A stretch of 64,000 nucleotides of DNA from Plectosphaerella cucumerina (lineage: Eukaryota; Ascomycota; Sordariomycetes; Glomerellales; Plectosphaerellaceae): contig JAGPXD010000004.1 of the NCBI GenBank assembly GCA_020746995.1, positions 868,001 to 932,000 on the forward strand, given 5' to 3'. This document shows, one piece after another, positions 10,769-23,614 of this stretch. How positions within the stretch are numbered: position 1 is the first letter of the stretch; each line of letters begins with the position of its first letter. The translations under genes were made by a program, and so were the position numbers. The notes beneath the pieces are model-generated. The model had not been told where the DNA came from. It searched no databases and saw only the letters and a list, made by a program, of their open reading frames with translations.

Positions 10769-11578
10769 TGGATTCCGGAAGTCATGGAACAACAGCCCTT
10801 CACCAGTCACACAATCATAGCATGCATCATTTCTCAAATTCACATCATCGGATCAAGCTGCACTGGTCCACCATGATTGCTTCGTGTTCTTCTTGCCTCT
10901 TCATCAAGCCGTCTACTTCTGGCCACCATCATCATGTCCACCTCACCCCATCCCTCATCCTGTCATCCAAGCAACCCCCATCTTGGTATCTCGTGGCATG
11001 CCGTCCACCACCCCACCCCGTGTGTCCTCCGTGACATGCAAAGCCCCAGCCCCGGAGCACCACCCTGGTCGTGTGCGCGGGCGGCCTCGGCCTATGTATT
11101 GGTACAGAAATGAGACATGTACAAATGTCGAGTGTGGATGGATGTGTCTGGCACCCGAGGGGGCCCGCGGGCGGCCCCGTGGTATATCGCGATGAGATTG
11201 TGCGAAAGCGCGCAGGAGAGAAACCGCTTGCGACACCAAAGATGTGAAAGGTCGTCTAGTAACGACATGCAAGGCTTCGACGCTTACAGAAATGCCAATG
11301 TTGCAGAGCACATGACCCCGAGCCGCGGGGTTGGAAACAAAATAGAAAAGAGATCCAGTCATGACGCGGGGCGCAGAGACCACCGTATGTACAGGGAGAC
11401 AACCATGTCTCTGCCGTGAACGCCGTCCATATATGCAGGCATCTTCTGTGCCGGGTCCTGTAATGATTATGTGTGTTTTGTGTTTCTGTACTTGTCCCGC
11501 CAAATTCCCCGATGGGCGCGGCCGAATGGATCGCAGTGATGGATGTGTGGTTACGTGTCACTGATCAGGCCAGCTGCC
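10769..11578. other. Convergent 3' flanks, atg5 / Zn2Cys6 gene
   Basis: 810 bp between two stop codons facing each other; expected to hold both 3' UTRs. Nothing else supportable was seen. Confidence 0.5.
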
Positions 11579-14500
11579 CTACATCTGCGCTTGCGGCGGG
11601 TGCATGATGTGGTGAACGGACTGGGCCATCACCGGGGGCGGCAGGTTTGGATGCGCCGGCTGCGCGGGCGAGTGGTACATGAGCGCGGGCGCCCCGCCGG
11701 TTGTCGAGCTGGAGAAGCTCCGGTTGTTGCTGTTGGCGTCGATCGTCGACGGTGGCGCAAAGTTGTTGTTGCGCAGCTCATCGAGCATGCGGATGGCGAC
11801 CGCCAGCGAACTGGAAGGCTGCGCCGCCTTGCTGATCCAGGAAATCGTGCGGTCAAACAGCGACCGCAGCTCCGATTCGTTAACAAACTTGCCCAGGAAG
11901 CGATCCCTGTAGCAGGCCGCCAGAACCAAGAGGTTGCCCCATTGACTGCCGTTTGTCAGCAATGTCTCTCTAATAATCACGGCGATGGGAGCTTACGCTA
12001 TGGCGGTGCCGAAAAAGTTGGTCAGCAGGAGCCTGTCAGTTCCCAGGTTGTGGAACGCCTTGGTGCTCTCGATGAGCGCGTTGATCCCGTCCTTGGCGAA
12101 CCCAACGATTGCCGGGCTGATCTCGTCGTAGTTCTTGGTGCCCGCCCGGATGTATGGCGCGTCGACCTTGTTGAGGTTGAAGAAGTTGTGCTGCGGGATC
12201 AAAACGCTAGCTGACAGGCCGTCCTCAAGCTGACAGGAGAAGTCGAGAATCATCTTAACGAATGGCCTCGTGCAGATGACTTGGAACCCCCAGTACTTTG
12301 CTCGAAGTCGGGCGGAGAGCATATCGCTCGCCGGGGGATCGCGCTCCTCAAATCGGAACTCGCGGGGAAGCCAGGTGTACTCGGATTCTGGATTCATCCG
12401 GATGTTGTTCCGCACCTCGTTGACGGCAACCTTGATGTTATCATGCCCGTTGACGTCCACGGGCAAAGGATCCTCCGAGTAAAAGGTTTTGCTGATGTAG
12501 TTGAGCTTCTTCCGAATGTACAGCTGCGCCAGGTAGCTCGTCGCCACACGCTCTCCGTAGTCGAAGAGTTTCAGGTCGGGGCTGGGGTACGGGGTGAGTT
12601 CTTCGTACGAAAGAATGCCGGATCGCGGCAGGCTGAGTTCGACGACAATATCACTGGGGCACAAATTAGCAAGTTGTACTCGGTCTCCAAGTCGCTGGTC
12701 GCTTACCTCTCCAACTGCAGGCACGTCCAGAACGTCATGAGGAGGAGGTGATCCTTGGGCTTCTGCTTGGGAGGCGGTCCCGTCTTATCGATGGTCATTG
12801 AGTACTCGTGAATCTTCTGCAGACGCGGCAGGTCACGGCGCATGTACACCTGGAGCGTCCAGGAAGCGTTGCTGATGTACTTGAGGCTCTGAACGACGTA
12901 TCCGATCTGGCCGTAGTAGAGCGCAATCAGGATGTTTGCCTGAATGTGCTGAATGGTGACGCCACCGTCTTGGTTACCCACGATGTCTGTGGCAGGTCCC
13001 AGATACTCCAGCCCAGGGAGGCACTCGTAGTTGCGCTTCTTCGACATGGCCGATTTAGGGGGCACACCGGCTCCCGAGCTCTGCCATGACTGACGTCTGC
13101 TGGGACCAGACTCACGCGGCGACATGAACCCTGAAGACTGCGAGTGTGCCGGGGGTGATGCGTGAGCCGGCGAAGCGGGGTGGCCGTTGCGGACAATGGG
13201 CGAGCCGTAGGGCTTGGTCTCGGACGGAGAGACGTCGGCGATCTTGCCCCTGTGGAGGCTGAGCTTGCCTAGGGCGAGGGCAGCCAGAATGACGGCCGTC
13301 TCGATGCTGCGGCTGGGCGCCCCGGGTTTGGAGCCTGGAGATGCCGGCTTGTCGGCTGCGTCGCTGGTAGGTGATGATCGTTTCCGCTTGCCAATGGCGC
13401 TTTCCGTCGCGGCCGCAGAGGTGAAGGTCGCGTACCCGCTGGGGTTGGACGTCTTGGCTGTCCTGTGGGCCGTTTGCGCCAACAGCCGTCTCGCGCATCT
13501 GCGCAGAGACCTCTTGTAGATGATGGGATGCATGCTGAGGACGTTTGCCTCGCAGCTTTCAATGTACCTCATGACGGTCTCCTCCCTGTAATCGGGCTGG
13601 CCCCAGCTGTTCAGAGTCGAGCTCTTGTAGTCGGCCGAGGTTTGGGGGCTCATGCTGCCGAGCTGACCCCAGTCGGCAGGAGATGACCCGGGCTCCGAGT
13701 AGGTGTCTATTTCCACCTCGACATGGCCGTAATCGGTCGTAGCACTCTCGCCGCGGCCGTGCCCTTCACCGCGACCGTACAGCCTTGGGATGCCCCTCCG
13801 TTCCTCGATGCGCAGGGGAAAGTCGCCGGAGTGGATATTCTCGCGGTCCAGGAAATGCTGCGTCAGCTTCTTGATGGACGGCCATGCCAGAAGGTGACCC
13901 GCTGAGGTGGTATGGTGATGGGGGATCGATGTTTCGCCGGGGCGCACGTTGGGAACAGGAGGCTCCATTGCGTCGTCCTCATCCTCGTCCTCCATCTGCG
14001 CGTCGAGGTGGTCGTCGTGGGTCATGTGGGCATCGTCGGCAGGCGTGTAGACCGTTTGTGGCGTGTCGTGTTGCACGATAGGTTGCGGGGTCTGGTGCGA
14101 TGCAGCGGCGTTGTCGGGATAGGGGTAGGGACCGTCGGCCATGGGCGTCGGTGGCAGCGGCGTAGGCGCCACAGGTGTGGGAGACGCGCCACGGGTCGCA
14201 GGCGTCTCGGCATCGTGCTCGAGCTTGACGCTTCGTGGCGCCAGACCTCTCGAGCGTTCAAGGTTGTTGATCCTCTCGTGGAACGAGCTGAAGCCGGCCT
14301 CCACAATCCTTTTGAGATCACTGATGCCGTCGAGAATGTCCGCCTGAGATTTGTCGGACCTGAAACGCATGTCAGTGGGGTCGAGGTTCACCAGCAGCAG
14401 AGGCGGGATGACGGACGGCTTGGGAATCGACTCTCTGTATACACATTCGGCGCCCTTCTCCCTGCACGTCTTGCAGGGTTTTGTCTCGTCGCACTTGGCC

Positions 14501-15356
14501 TTGAGCTGTCGGCAGTAGTCGCATGCCTGTGGGAAGCGATTGTTAGAGAAGCCAATCTCTGGGGAAGAGGTGTGGGGGTTTTGTCTCTCCATACCTGCGA
14601 CGCTCTCGTGGCCTTCTTCTTCGAGTTGCTGTTGCCGTTGTAGGGCGTCGGAGCGTAGTTGGACTCGGGCGGGGGTTGGTATGGGTGCGGTTCGTAGGGA
14701 ATCGGCTGCGGCTGTGGCGGCTGCTGTTGCTGCATCGGAGGCGGAGGCGGGGGGAAGCTACTCCTGTAGCCGGCGGAGACGGGCATGGGCGGGGGTCCGT
14801 CGAAGCTCATGTGTCGTCGGTCGTCTTGGTAGTGCGGAGGAGGAGGAGGCGGCGGGTGAGGGCCGCCGGGGGCGGAGTGGCTCTGGGGCGGCGGAGGATG
14901 CTGCTGCTGCGGCGGTAGGCCGTCTGGAGGGCCTCCCTGAGGCGGAGGGCCGAGGGGAGCTCCCCCCGTCGAGTGAGGGCGGCGCGGTTGGGAGGACTCG
15001 TCGTACATCTCCCTCTTTATGCCGGGGTCTCGCGGGGGGTATGGGTAGTGCTGAGGAGGGCGCGCTGGCGAGGGTGGCTGGCGGTAGCTGTGGTCTTGGA
15101 TGGGTGTGTACGGCTCCTGGTCATGATGGCGGCGGTCGTTCGGGTACGCGACAGGATGTTGCTGAGGAGGTGGGAGCGGGTGAGGGAGAGAGGGATGTTC
15201 GGGACCGCGAGGCGTGTAGGGCGGGTGTTGATGATATGGCCCAGGGCCTTGCGTCGGGTGCTGCGAGGGGGCAGGCTGCGGCAGCGTCGTCCACGGCTGA
15301 CTGTTGTTGGGAGTGTCGAGGCGCGGCCGCTTCTGCTCAGGTTGCCCGGGATCCAT
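11579..15356 (-). CDS. Zn2Cys6 fungal transcription factor (1201 aa)
   Basis: Four exons: 14595-15356, 12707-14526, 11997-12653, 11579-11945; introns of 51-68 bp are GT-AG and the total (3606 nt) stays in frame. The first 250 residues are Pro/Gln/His-rich and disordered. The binuclear zinc cluster begins right at exon 2: C256-C259-C266-C272-C275-C282, spacing C-X2-C-X6-C-X5-C-X2-C-X6-C, with basic residues between. A helical segment rich in Leu/Ile/Phe (ISDLKRIVEAGF, ERINNLERS) may be the dimerising coiled coil. An acidic patch follows (QMEDEDEDDAME). The C-terminal half has the fungal-specific regulator homology region (MHPIIYKR, ILAALALGKLSLHRGKI, LQLESDIVVELSLP, GILSYEEL). The target pathway is not recognisable. 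The same frame stays open to an ATG at 15734, but that part reads as a pyrimidine-rich leader, so the ATG at 15356 was chosen. The 7.4 kb upstream is gene-free. Confidence 0.88.
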
Positions 15357-16743
15357 GCTGGAGATATATTTGCATGGAAACGAGGCAGGGCCTTGCTTAT
15401 GACAACAGAGGACGGAGGAGCAAGGGCGAGGGAGCGGCCATGGACAAAGCTTCTCAGGCGGGCCAGGAAGGCAGCGGTACCTTGGGCTGGGGGTGGGAGA
15501 GAAGGAGGGAGGGGGGCGGCCGTCGGGGGCGCCGGGGGGTGTGAGGCGAGGAAGAGGGAGTTTGCCCGGCAAGCACGGGAGAGGGTTGATGCGCGTGAGC
15601 GAGTGTGCGTGCGTGTAGCGGAAAGGGAGGAGGGGAGGAGGAGAGGAGGAGAGAAGGCGGAGAGAGGGGAGTTGAGTTAGTGTGCTGTACGTCAAGGTAC
15701 AAGGCGAGGCAAGGTACGGTAGTAGGTACGGCACGGTGCGGATGGGAGGGTAGGGTTAGGTTGGGTTGGGAGTGAGAGGTACGGCGTGAGGTAAGGTGAG
15801 GGGAGGGGAGTCGTCGTCCAGAGCCTGAGGAGGAGGGCGAGAAAGCTCGGCCGGGTCGTGGAGGAGAGACGAAGAGTGTGTGCTCGGGCTCGGGAGGGCG
15901 ACAATTGGACGGGCAGAGCCAGCGCAGCGTCAGGCAGAGCAGAACGGAGATGTCTGACGGCTAATTGGATGGTGTAGCGGCATGCGCGAGTCGTCAAAAT
16001 GGGATCGCGCCGGGCCCAGGAACCTTGGCTTGTCGTGTCTTGCTTGACTTGGATCTGGCCTTGACCTTGCTCGACCTGGGGGGGCGAGGAGGACGGATGT
16101 GTGTGAGGAAGAAAGAGAGATGGCGGAGACGAGACTGGCGCGCGGTGCTCGCTGCGTTCCCGACGTTCTGGTTCTCCGAAGCAGCAGGGGGGGTGCGGCG
16201 ATGGAGGAAGTATTGGGGGAGTAAAACCGAGGAAAAGGTACCGCGGTCGGTGGCGGAGGCGTTGGATGTGTCGTTAGGTACTGTACGGACAGCAAAAAAA
16301 GACGGGACAGGACGGGGCGAGATTGGGCGAGGCGGGAGAGGGATGGCGGAGGAGGGGTTTTCCAGGTTCCGCCACCGCGTCTTTGCCGAGTTGACAGGCG
16401 CCCTGGGGGGAACAGACACGACACGCACACACCGGGGGCGGGTGCCAATGTGGCCGTGTCGGTCAGTTCGGCACCTTGCTGGCCACTGTACCGATACAGA
16501 ACGCGCGCTTCGTTCAGTACTGTACTGTACTGGACTGTATTCGTACCGACCGCACCTGTAAGGTACAGGCAGTATGATCAGCGGTTGGGCAGAGACGCAA
16601 TGGAGCCCTCGTCTGGTCCGTGTCAAGCTGGATGATGTCCGAGTCCGTTCCGGCTCAGGCACACCCTGGGAAGATCGGGGAAGAAGTCGGACAGGCAACA
16701 GGGCAGGCGAACTCAAGGGGGCGTAGAGAAAAGATGAGGATGG

Positions 16744-16770
16744 GCGTGTGCGTGTGCGTGTGCGTGTGCG
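16744..16770. repeat. GCGTGT hexamer repeat
   Basis: About four and a half GCGTGT units in a row. Confidence 0.9.
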
Positions 16771-18601
16771 CGATCCTCCGCCTTACTCGCAAGGTGTGCA
16801 CGTCTTGAGAGAGAGTTGGGGGCGCGGAATCGGGCCAAGGGTCGAAGATGGCGTGCGCAGAGGAGGCCGGTAGATAGGACGGCGAATGCGAAGTGAGGGA
16901 CGGAGGGAAACAAATGCGCAAGAGCAGCGGCCCTACGGGTTGATGATGGGATGGTGAAGTGGATTGCAACGAATGCAAATGGCGACAGAGGGGGGCTCCC
17001 GGTCGTCACAGCACAGTCTTGTCTGGTCAGGCACTGGCAGGCAGGCAGACAACCTGTGCAGCTAGCTCGATGGGGGGGATGGAATTGATTGATTGTGGTG
17101 GAAGGCGGTCAATAGAAGGGGGGGGTTAACTCGCGATGGAAAAAAAAATCACAGGCGGTCGGGGCCAGCAGGTACCTCACCGCAAAGAGGGGACGCAGAG
17201 GGACTTTTTTTTTCTTCTAGGGGCGTGGGCCTGGGACGTGGACCGAGCACCTGATGGATGTGAGGTAGGAAGCCTGGGAAGGTACCCTGGCCGGGGTGTC
17301 CCCCTGTCGTGGCTGCCCCGGCTGATTGCTCAGCGAGATGGGAGATCTCCGCAGTTGCACCTTCCTCCCCAAACAACTGGGAAACAACCCCTGCTCTGCT
17401 CCTTCCTGGCTTGATGCTCGGCTTGGACTTGAACCTTGGGGCGTGTCTCTACAATTTGGAAAAGCCCCCGGTCTGGCCTGACGTGACCCCTCTGTGACTG
17501 CCTGTGTCTGATCCAGTCCAATCCGATGGATGCTCCTTCCAGTGTCCCTTCCCTTTTCCCTTCCTGCCCTTTGCCCAGTGCGCCGTTTCTCTATGGCAAG
17601 TGTGGCTTGGGTTCGTCGTCACGCCAGGAACGCCCGAGGCCCGGCGCGACAATGTCTCTCTTGACTTCTGTCCGTCCCAGCCACTCGTCTGCTGGTGGAT
17701 ATTCTGCCCTCAGCTCTCCCCGCCCTGGCACGGGACTCTTTCTGACTTGGCCTCTTCGCCGCCTGAAGAAAAAGACAGGACGGACGGATGGCCGAGCTGA
17801 CCGACTGCTCACTGCCCACTACTCACTGACCGGTGTCCGTGTGCTCGCGCATGTGGCATCCAACTGCCAACGCCCGGACAGCCTAGTGAGTTGCCTAGAG
17901 CAAATAATGTAGGGCTGATCCCCCATCTCACACTCAAGTTCAGACCGTCCGGCCCCGACGGAAGAAACACATCCAATACCCGGCATGAAGCCCCAAAGTA
18001 CCGTCCGAGTACGAGCCACGACCTGGACAGTGCGACTGTGACGTCTTCTGTCGGGGAGACATGGAACTCCCTCAAGACGGCACATTCCAACGATCGCCTG
18101 GACGTGGATCTGGACGCTGGACCGTGGACCGCCCGACCTGCACCGAGTCATCCCTTCGTCCGGCTTGTCCGTGTTACAGGATAGCTTCGCCCGCCTGGGA
18201 AGCGGTGAGCATTTGCCCGCTTGCTGCGGATTCGGCTGATCACTGACCGTCTGTCTTCCAGGCTCCCCTCATCTCTGACGCTATGCCGGACCTTGCGAGT
18301 TGAGACCAAGAGGAGGCCCCTCCTCCCTACTGCAGACGCCATCGATCATGGGACCCGATATCCCATTATATCGCTCTCACCGACCTTCCCTGGTACTGGC
18401 TTCCCCTCGACTCTCGAATGATGTCCACTAGCTGCGGGATCAGCCCGCCCGTAAAACACAGCTACAGCGCTTTAGCACACGCTAGCTGCACATCCTCGCG
18501 GCCTGATTGACGAACCTATTCCTAGCTCCCCTCGGGAAACAGTCCAAGGCGCGGCGGCATGTTTCCGCAGTGTCACAGCGGGGTTCGACAGACGGACTCT
18601 A

Positions 18602-18621
18602 CTCTGCTCTGCTCTGCTCTG
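18602..18621. repeat. CTCTG x4 repeat
   Basis: Four perfect CTCTG pentamers; a related TCTAC/CTGTG sequence flanks them. Confidence 0.9.
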
Positions 18622-19355
18622 CTGTGTCTGATGTCGCACAAGAAACGGTCACAGGGCTTCTTCTGCATGCCGCAGCCCGGACAGCTCGCCATGTGCGACC
18701 GACAAAACACATCAAGAGTCCTGCCAGGTCGCACGCGAATGTCTTCGGCCCCGGAGATTTCCCTCGACAAAGAGCTCAAAAGTCAAGACACTGTCTCGAA
18801 GCCCCGCCGTGGACACTCACACTGTGCCGAACGCTTCCCTGGTCGGTACGAAACCCTGGCGACGAGGGGGATCGACGCCCCGACGAGCCTCGTGACCGCT
18901 GGCCGCGCCGTTTGGGCCACGTTTTCAGGCACGCAGCGCACGCCGCGCCGCCGCACGCCGACCACACGCACTGCTCGATCCGCACCAGCCGCCGCCGCCC
19001 GCTCGACCCCTCTCCCCCACTCCCGGTCCGTCCCCACGGCAGGCCCTTGGTGCACGAAATATCAGCATGCTCATCTTTAGAGTTTTACCCGTCGACCTGC
19101 CCAGCCTGGCCCCGAGGCTGGACGCAACCACTGCGACGGGCCTCTCCACGCTGGCCCATGACGCCAGGCTGGGCAAGTGATCGAATCCCAGACCGATATC
19201 GATCGCGCACAGTCTCTGCGAGGAAACCTTGTGCCATGAAATATTCCAGCTTTCTCCATATCGCGCGAGGTGGCGCTCCCCATCGGGCCCGGGCTCGGCT
19301 GCGAGTGGTGGCTGGCTGGCTGGCTGGTTTTTGATACGGGCGGTCCTGCGAATCT

Positions 19356-19381
19356 GCGGTACCCAATAGCGGTACCCAATA
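19356..19381. repeat. 13-bp direct duplication
   Basis: GCGGTACCCAATA occurs twice back to back. Confidence 0.9.
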
Positions 19382-22300
19382 GCCGGCATCCGTCGGCTTG
19401 TCGCTCCCGAAGGCTGCCGATCCTCACCGTCGTCTTGGGATAGACCAACGTCTGTCTGTCTGAAGTTTGCCCGCCCCTCCCCAGACGGACAAACAAAACG
19501 CTCCAGCTCCAAAAGTCCCAAACCCAAAAGCTCCGACGGGGCTAGTTGGTACATCCAATATTCGTGCGTGGTGCCCTGAATGCGCAAGGACAGTCCCGGC
19601 AATTCTGTTCGCGCCTCGCCCCGGTCCCCGGGAGCTTGAGATGCGGGAGAAAGAGTTGGGCAGAACAGAACGGGTGTCTAGTTGGACCTAGGTTCCCCGG
19701 CGAGCAGCCCCCGGGCGCCACAACCCAGCAAAATGCCACGAGGCAACGTCCAAACCGGTCCTTGTCTCCATTTCGCCATCGCCGCCCTCGCCTTCGACGG
19801 CCTGCCCTGCTCGGCTAACATGGGCGGAGCCTCCCAAGCGGCGCACGCCGTCATGGGACCGGCCAAGGGGGCTGCCGCCTATCCCAAGTCCGCCCGGCGA
19901 ACTGGGAAGAACTGCCAATTTGTCTGGGAAAGCCACCGCCAAGTCCGCTCGTGGGCCATCTGCGACGGCCGACGGGGGGGTTCCAAGCCTCCAACACGGA
20001 GTCTCGCGATGCCTGGGGATAAGCACCTCCGTCCACCGACCGGTCATGTTTCCCGGTACGGAACAAGCGACGGAATCACGAGAGGGGAGACGGCGACGTT
20101 CATTTCCAGGGCGCATTCCGGCAAATGATCACGTCGCTTCGCTCGCTCGTTGGAAGGATGGGATGTTCTTCGCAGCCCAGGTGCGGTGTATCCGCCGATG
20201 ACACCTCCCGGGCGCCCGCTGCCACGCCGCAGGCGATGCGGACGACGAGTCAGGCACTCGCACCAGTGCATTCCTTCGAGCGAGGGGGCGAAGATGAAGG
20301 CAGGCCATCGAAGGCTTCCATCAAATGTCCGGGGAGACCATCGGCGCCGCTCGGGGACTTTAGGGGGGCCCCTTTTGCGGATATTGGTTGGCACCCTCCC
20401 TCCTCTTCCTCTTCCATGTCTCGGGCAATGGTGGTGTTGTGAGCATCATCCCGCCCATCACAAGCGATAGGCGCACCGGTCCAGCTGAGCGGGAAAAAGA
20501 AAGCGGCCAGTAGAAGCAAGCACACGCGTCGATATACACGCTCGCCCACAGGCCCTGCAGAGCGCAAACTGGTGGCGACCCAGGAACCGGGGCAGAGTCG
20601 TAAGGGGCAGAGTCAGCACGGCACACAAGGGGTCTTGTTGAATGTCGCCGTACAAATACGCTTCGCCCAGACACGCACACTCAATCTGCACCACCATCGA
20701 CGACGCCCTCGTCCCCCTCGTCTCGGCGGGCGATGGCAGAGATGCGGCCCTGCCTCCCGCCACCGGCCAATTATGAGCGCAGGACCGAACCCGGGTCCAT
20801 GGCAAGAGGTCGCTGGACGTGCAGGCGGAGAGGGGAATCCATCTCTGGGCCGTTTTGCGCCCCCCTCACACCCCCGCCGCCCGCGGTTTTCTGTCGCTTC
20901 TCACATTCTTGGGCGCTGGGTGCCGGTGGGTAGTGGCCCATCACGGGCCCCCGCGTTCGCTTGACCTGGCAGTGGCAGCAGGCCCTGAGGAGTCAGGACA
21001 GCGCTGGGAGGCACCGCTCGCGGGCTTGAGCCAGGCCCGTCTGCAAGGGCTTTCTCCAAAGGGTCCCTCCCTCCCTTCCCTTATCGTAAGACAACAAGCG
21101 ATTTGGCCTGGTCGGTTGGTCCCCTGCCCCCGGGCAGCTGACGTGACAGCGCGCATCGCGACCAGTGCCCGCCGTCGGCAAGTCTCGCCCGGGCCCCAGG
21201 AAGCTCTCGTCACTTTTCCCTCGTCGGAGTCAGTTCCGCACCAATTGCGCGCATGCACGACCACGAACGGGCGAGTTGTCGTACCATCACAGAGGTTTAT
21301 GGGAGGGAAATCCGCAGTGCCCAGTAAAGTCTATCTCTGCTAGTGAACGCGGCAATTCTCACGGGCAGCGTTTGCGTCGCGCTCCTAGGCTGGAGAGGGC
21401 CGAAAATCTCCGACATACGAGGCATTCCAGGGTCATCAGGTCCTGAGGTGACTCTGGGCGCACAGATTGGGAGAGGTGCGCAAGTGCGCAATGTCGGTAG
21501 TTGTGCTGGTTGCACCAGAAGCCTGCGCGCGCGCGCGGGGATATTCGCTGACCGGCGGCAAGCTCCGTACAGGTACGATAGAGAGAGAAAGACAGGGGAC
21601 AGGCCACCAAAACATCCGCTGCCTCCGTCGCAACACGCCCCCCTCCATCCCGATTCCCCCTCTTCTCCTTCATCCGCCTCCTCCGAGCATGGGCTTTGGA
21701 TGCTCGGGGCCTGATTGCCGTGTCGTTGTAAGTACTCTGGCACGTCACATGACGAGCGCGACACCGAAAGGATGGTCCGTTGTGGACCGATCGCGGCTGC
21801 CTCGGAGGGTGCCATTTCGTCAACGTCGCCGACCAGGGCGCGTCTCATCTTTGGAGGTTTGGAGGGGCTTGCAGCGAGCCATCGAGCGCACGGTGGGCGT
21901 TGGCGCGTTGCACACAGCACAGCACTCCACCCCCCCAGATGGCATCGCCGGAGCCATGCCTCGCGCAGTAGGGAGAAGTGTCGATCTTGGTGCCCGACGC
22001 CAGGTTTGTCAGTTGGCCGTCTGTGCCCCATGGCCGAGGCCGCGAGGGGCAGGCAGCGGGATGAGGCCGAGATGAGGGGCAGACGGGCATGGGAAACAGA
22101 GTTTTGTGACGACGCGGGTCTGTTCGCGCGCGCGGGCGCGTTGCCTCTCTGTCCGTATGGTCTGGCAGGACAGGACCGGCAGGAGAGAGCACGAGGGGAT
22201 GTGCAGCTGTTGTTGCTGCATATGAAAACATGCAGGCCATGCCATGTGTGCGCCGGACGTCTGTGTGGCCCAGGCAAGAATCGTACGAGAGGGGTAACAT

Positions 22301-22754
22301 CGGGCGTCCAAGGTTCGCTGCCAGCCCGTGAAGATTGATGATCTACAGGGCGGGGGAGCACCACGGTCCACGAGGGCCTGCTGCATGGCCTGCATCGGGA
22401 AAATCTTGGCGGGCGATGTCTCGGTGTGCGCCTTGTAGAGCCAAGTGTCTTCTTGCCGGCCGGGAGGGCGGCCGAGCTGAAGCCTGGAGAAGGACGAGGT
22501 GTTGCGATTGTCAATGATCCTAGCGGCCTAGCACCCCCAAAGCAGGACCGGGGTGCGGGCGGCTGCTGAGTGAGGCCAGAGTCTCATCGCCCGGTCCCAT
22601 GTTCCGCTGCTGCAAGCCCGTTGCGAGCAACTCCGCGGGCGTGGCCGCGCAACGCACGGCCTCGAGGGCAGATAGGGGGGAGATACGGGATGGATGAAAA
22701 GGGGAGGGGTATCAGTGAGCTGGCGCAAGACACAGATGATCATCGTTTACTTTG

Positions 22755-23614
22755 TCAGTCGAGGTCGGCGTCTGCCATCTTCTGCCTCTTGCGGCGGCGC
22801 GACGACGGGGAACTGGCGAGACGAGTGGTCGCCGAGGGGCGTCTCGCACGTGGGGTCTCGGACTCGGGTGGCCCGGCGCGCGCATGGCGATGGCCGCCGG
22901 CGTCCGTGCCAGGGCCAGCGTTGTTGTCGCGATCGCCAACGTCGCGGCCGGATGCTGCGTCACCGGCCGGGGCCTCGGACTCTGACGACGACGACGTATC
23001 AAGATTGTCGTCGTCGTCCTGGGGCTCAGTGAAGACCAGGTCGCCACGGCGGCCGAGGACGTCGCGGCCGGCCTCCTCCAATAAGATGCCGAGGGCGATG
23101 AGGGCCGTCTCGTCCATGCTGTTCTCGTCGATGCCCGCGCGGGGCCGGGAGGCGGTGACGTCTGAGCGGCGGCTGCTGCGGTGGCGACGCAGGGCGGCGT
23201 AGTAGTGGCTCGAGTAGAGGTGCAGGGCCTTGAGCATGTCGCTATCGGGCAGGACGGGGCGGTCGCGCTCGTGGGCCATGTAGACGTCTCGCTCGGCATA
23301 CCGTTCCGGGGCGGACTCCGGGCGGAAGAGGGCCTCTTCGGGGGCGAGGGCGGACGTGCCGGCGACGCGCAGTCGGGGAGGGCGGCCGAGGGGTTTCCTG
23401 GCCTGGGCCTGGGCCTGGGACTGAGTCTGTGCCTGGGTCAGGGGCTCGATGACTTCGTCGGCGACGAGGCGGACGGCGTCCAAGGTGACACGGCCTGAGA
23501 TGCGAGGTTAGTGTTTGTTTTGACTAGGGGGGCTGGGCAGGGGGGTGAGAGGGAGGCCGGACCTGCGACGGCATCGTAGACGTTGGCTTGGAGGCCTGCG
23601 CGTCTGGACGCCAT
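22755..23614 (-). CDS. rrn10: UAF complex subunit Rrn10-like (Pol I initiation)
   Basis: Two exons (23563-23614, 22755-23494), intron 23495-23562 with a CTAAC branch and TCTCAG acceptor; 263 aa. The donor is GTCCGG, weaker than usual. Conserved pieces recall yeast Rrn10, a subunit of the upstream activating factor that recruits RNA polymerase I to rDNA: QANVYDAVAG at the N-terminus, LVADEVIEPL, LPDSDMLKALHLYSSHYYAA, and MDETALIALGILLEEAGRDV. The yeast protein is about 145 aa; here there are extra Gln/Ala-rich and acidic/Ser-rich segments and a basic tail (SRRRKRQK) that may be a nuclear signal. It faces away from the CSA-like gene over a shared 571-bp promoter. The assignment rests on remembered motifs and order, not on a search. 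Confidence 0.7.

Larger units (their letters stand above)
15357..22754. other. 7.4-kb block without supportable genes, upstream of the regulator
   Basis: The first few hundred bases are pyrimidine-rich on the transcribed strand (long C/T runs at 15400-15900), consistent with a long 5' leader of the regulator gene. Beyond this are only GC-rich random-looking frames, including one of 405 codons at 21297-22514 on the minus strand; none has domain-like composition, start context or splice structure. Simple repeats occur: GCGTGT units at 16744-16770, CTCTG x4 at 18602-18621, GGCT units near 19309-19328, and a duplicated 13-mer at 19356-19381. The block could hold distal promoter elements, leader introns or a non-coding transcript. 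Confidence 0.5.

Noticed and set aside
14540..15544. 334-codon plus-strand frame over the regulator N-terminus
   Set aside because: Gly/Arg/Ala-rich antisense of the Pro/Gln-rich segment.
18507..19334. 275-codon plus-strand frame in the gene-free block
   Set aside because: Low-complexity, Arg/His/Pro-rich with repeated simple motifs; no family resemblance and no promoter-like or splice context.
21297..22514. 405-codon open frame on the minus strand
   Set aside because: Composition is Arg/Pro/Ser/Cys-rich as expected from GC-rich random sequence. There is no domain-like pattern, hydrophobic core or splice structure, and other frames in the area are open too.
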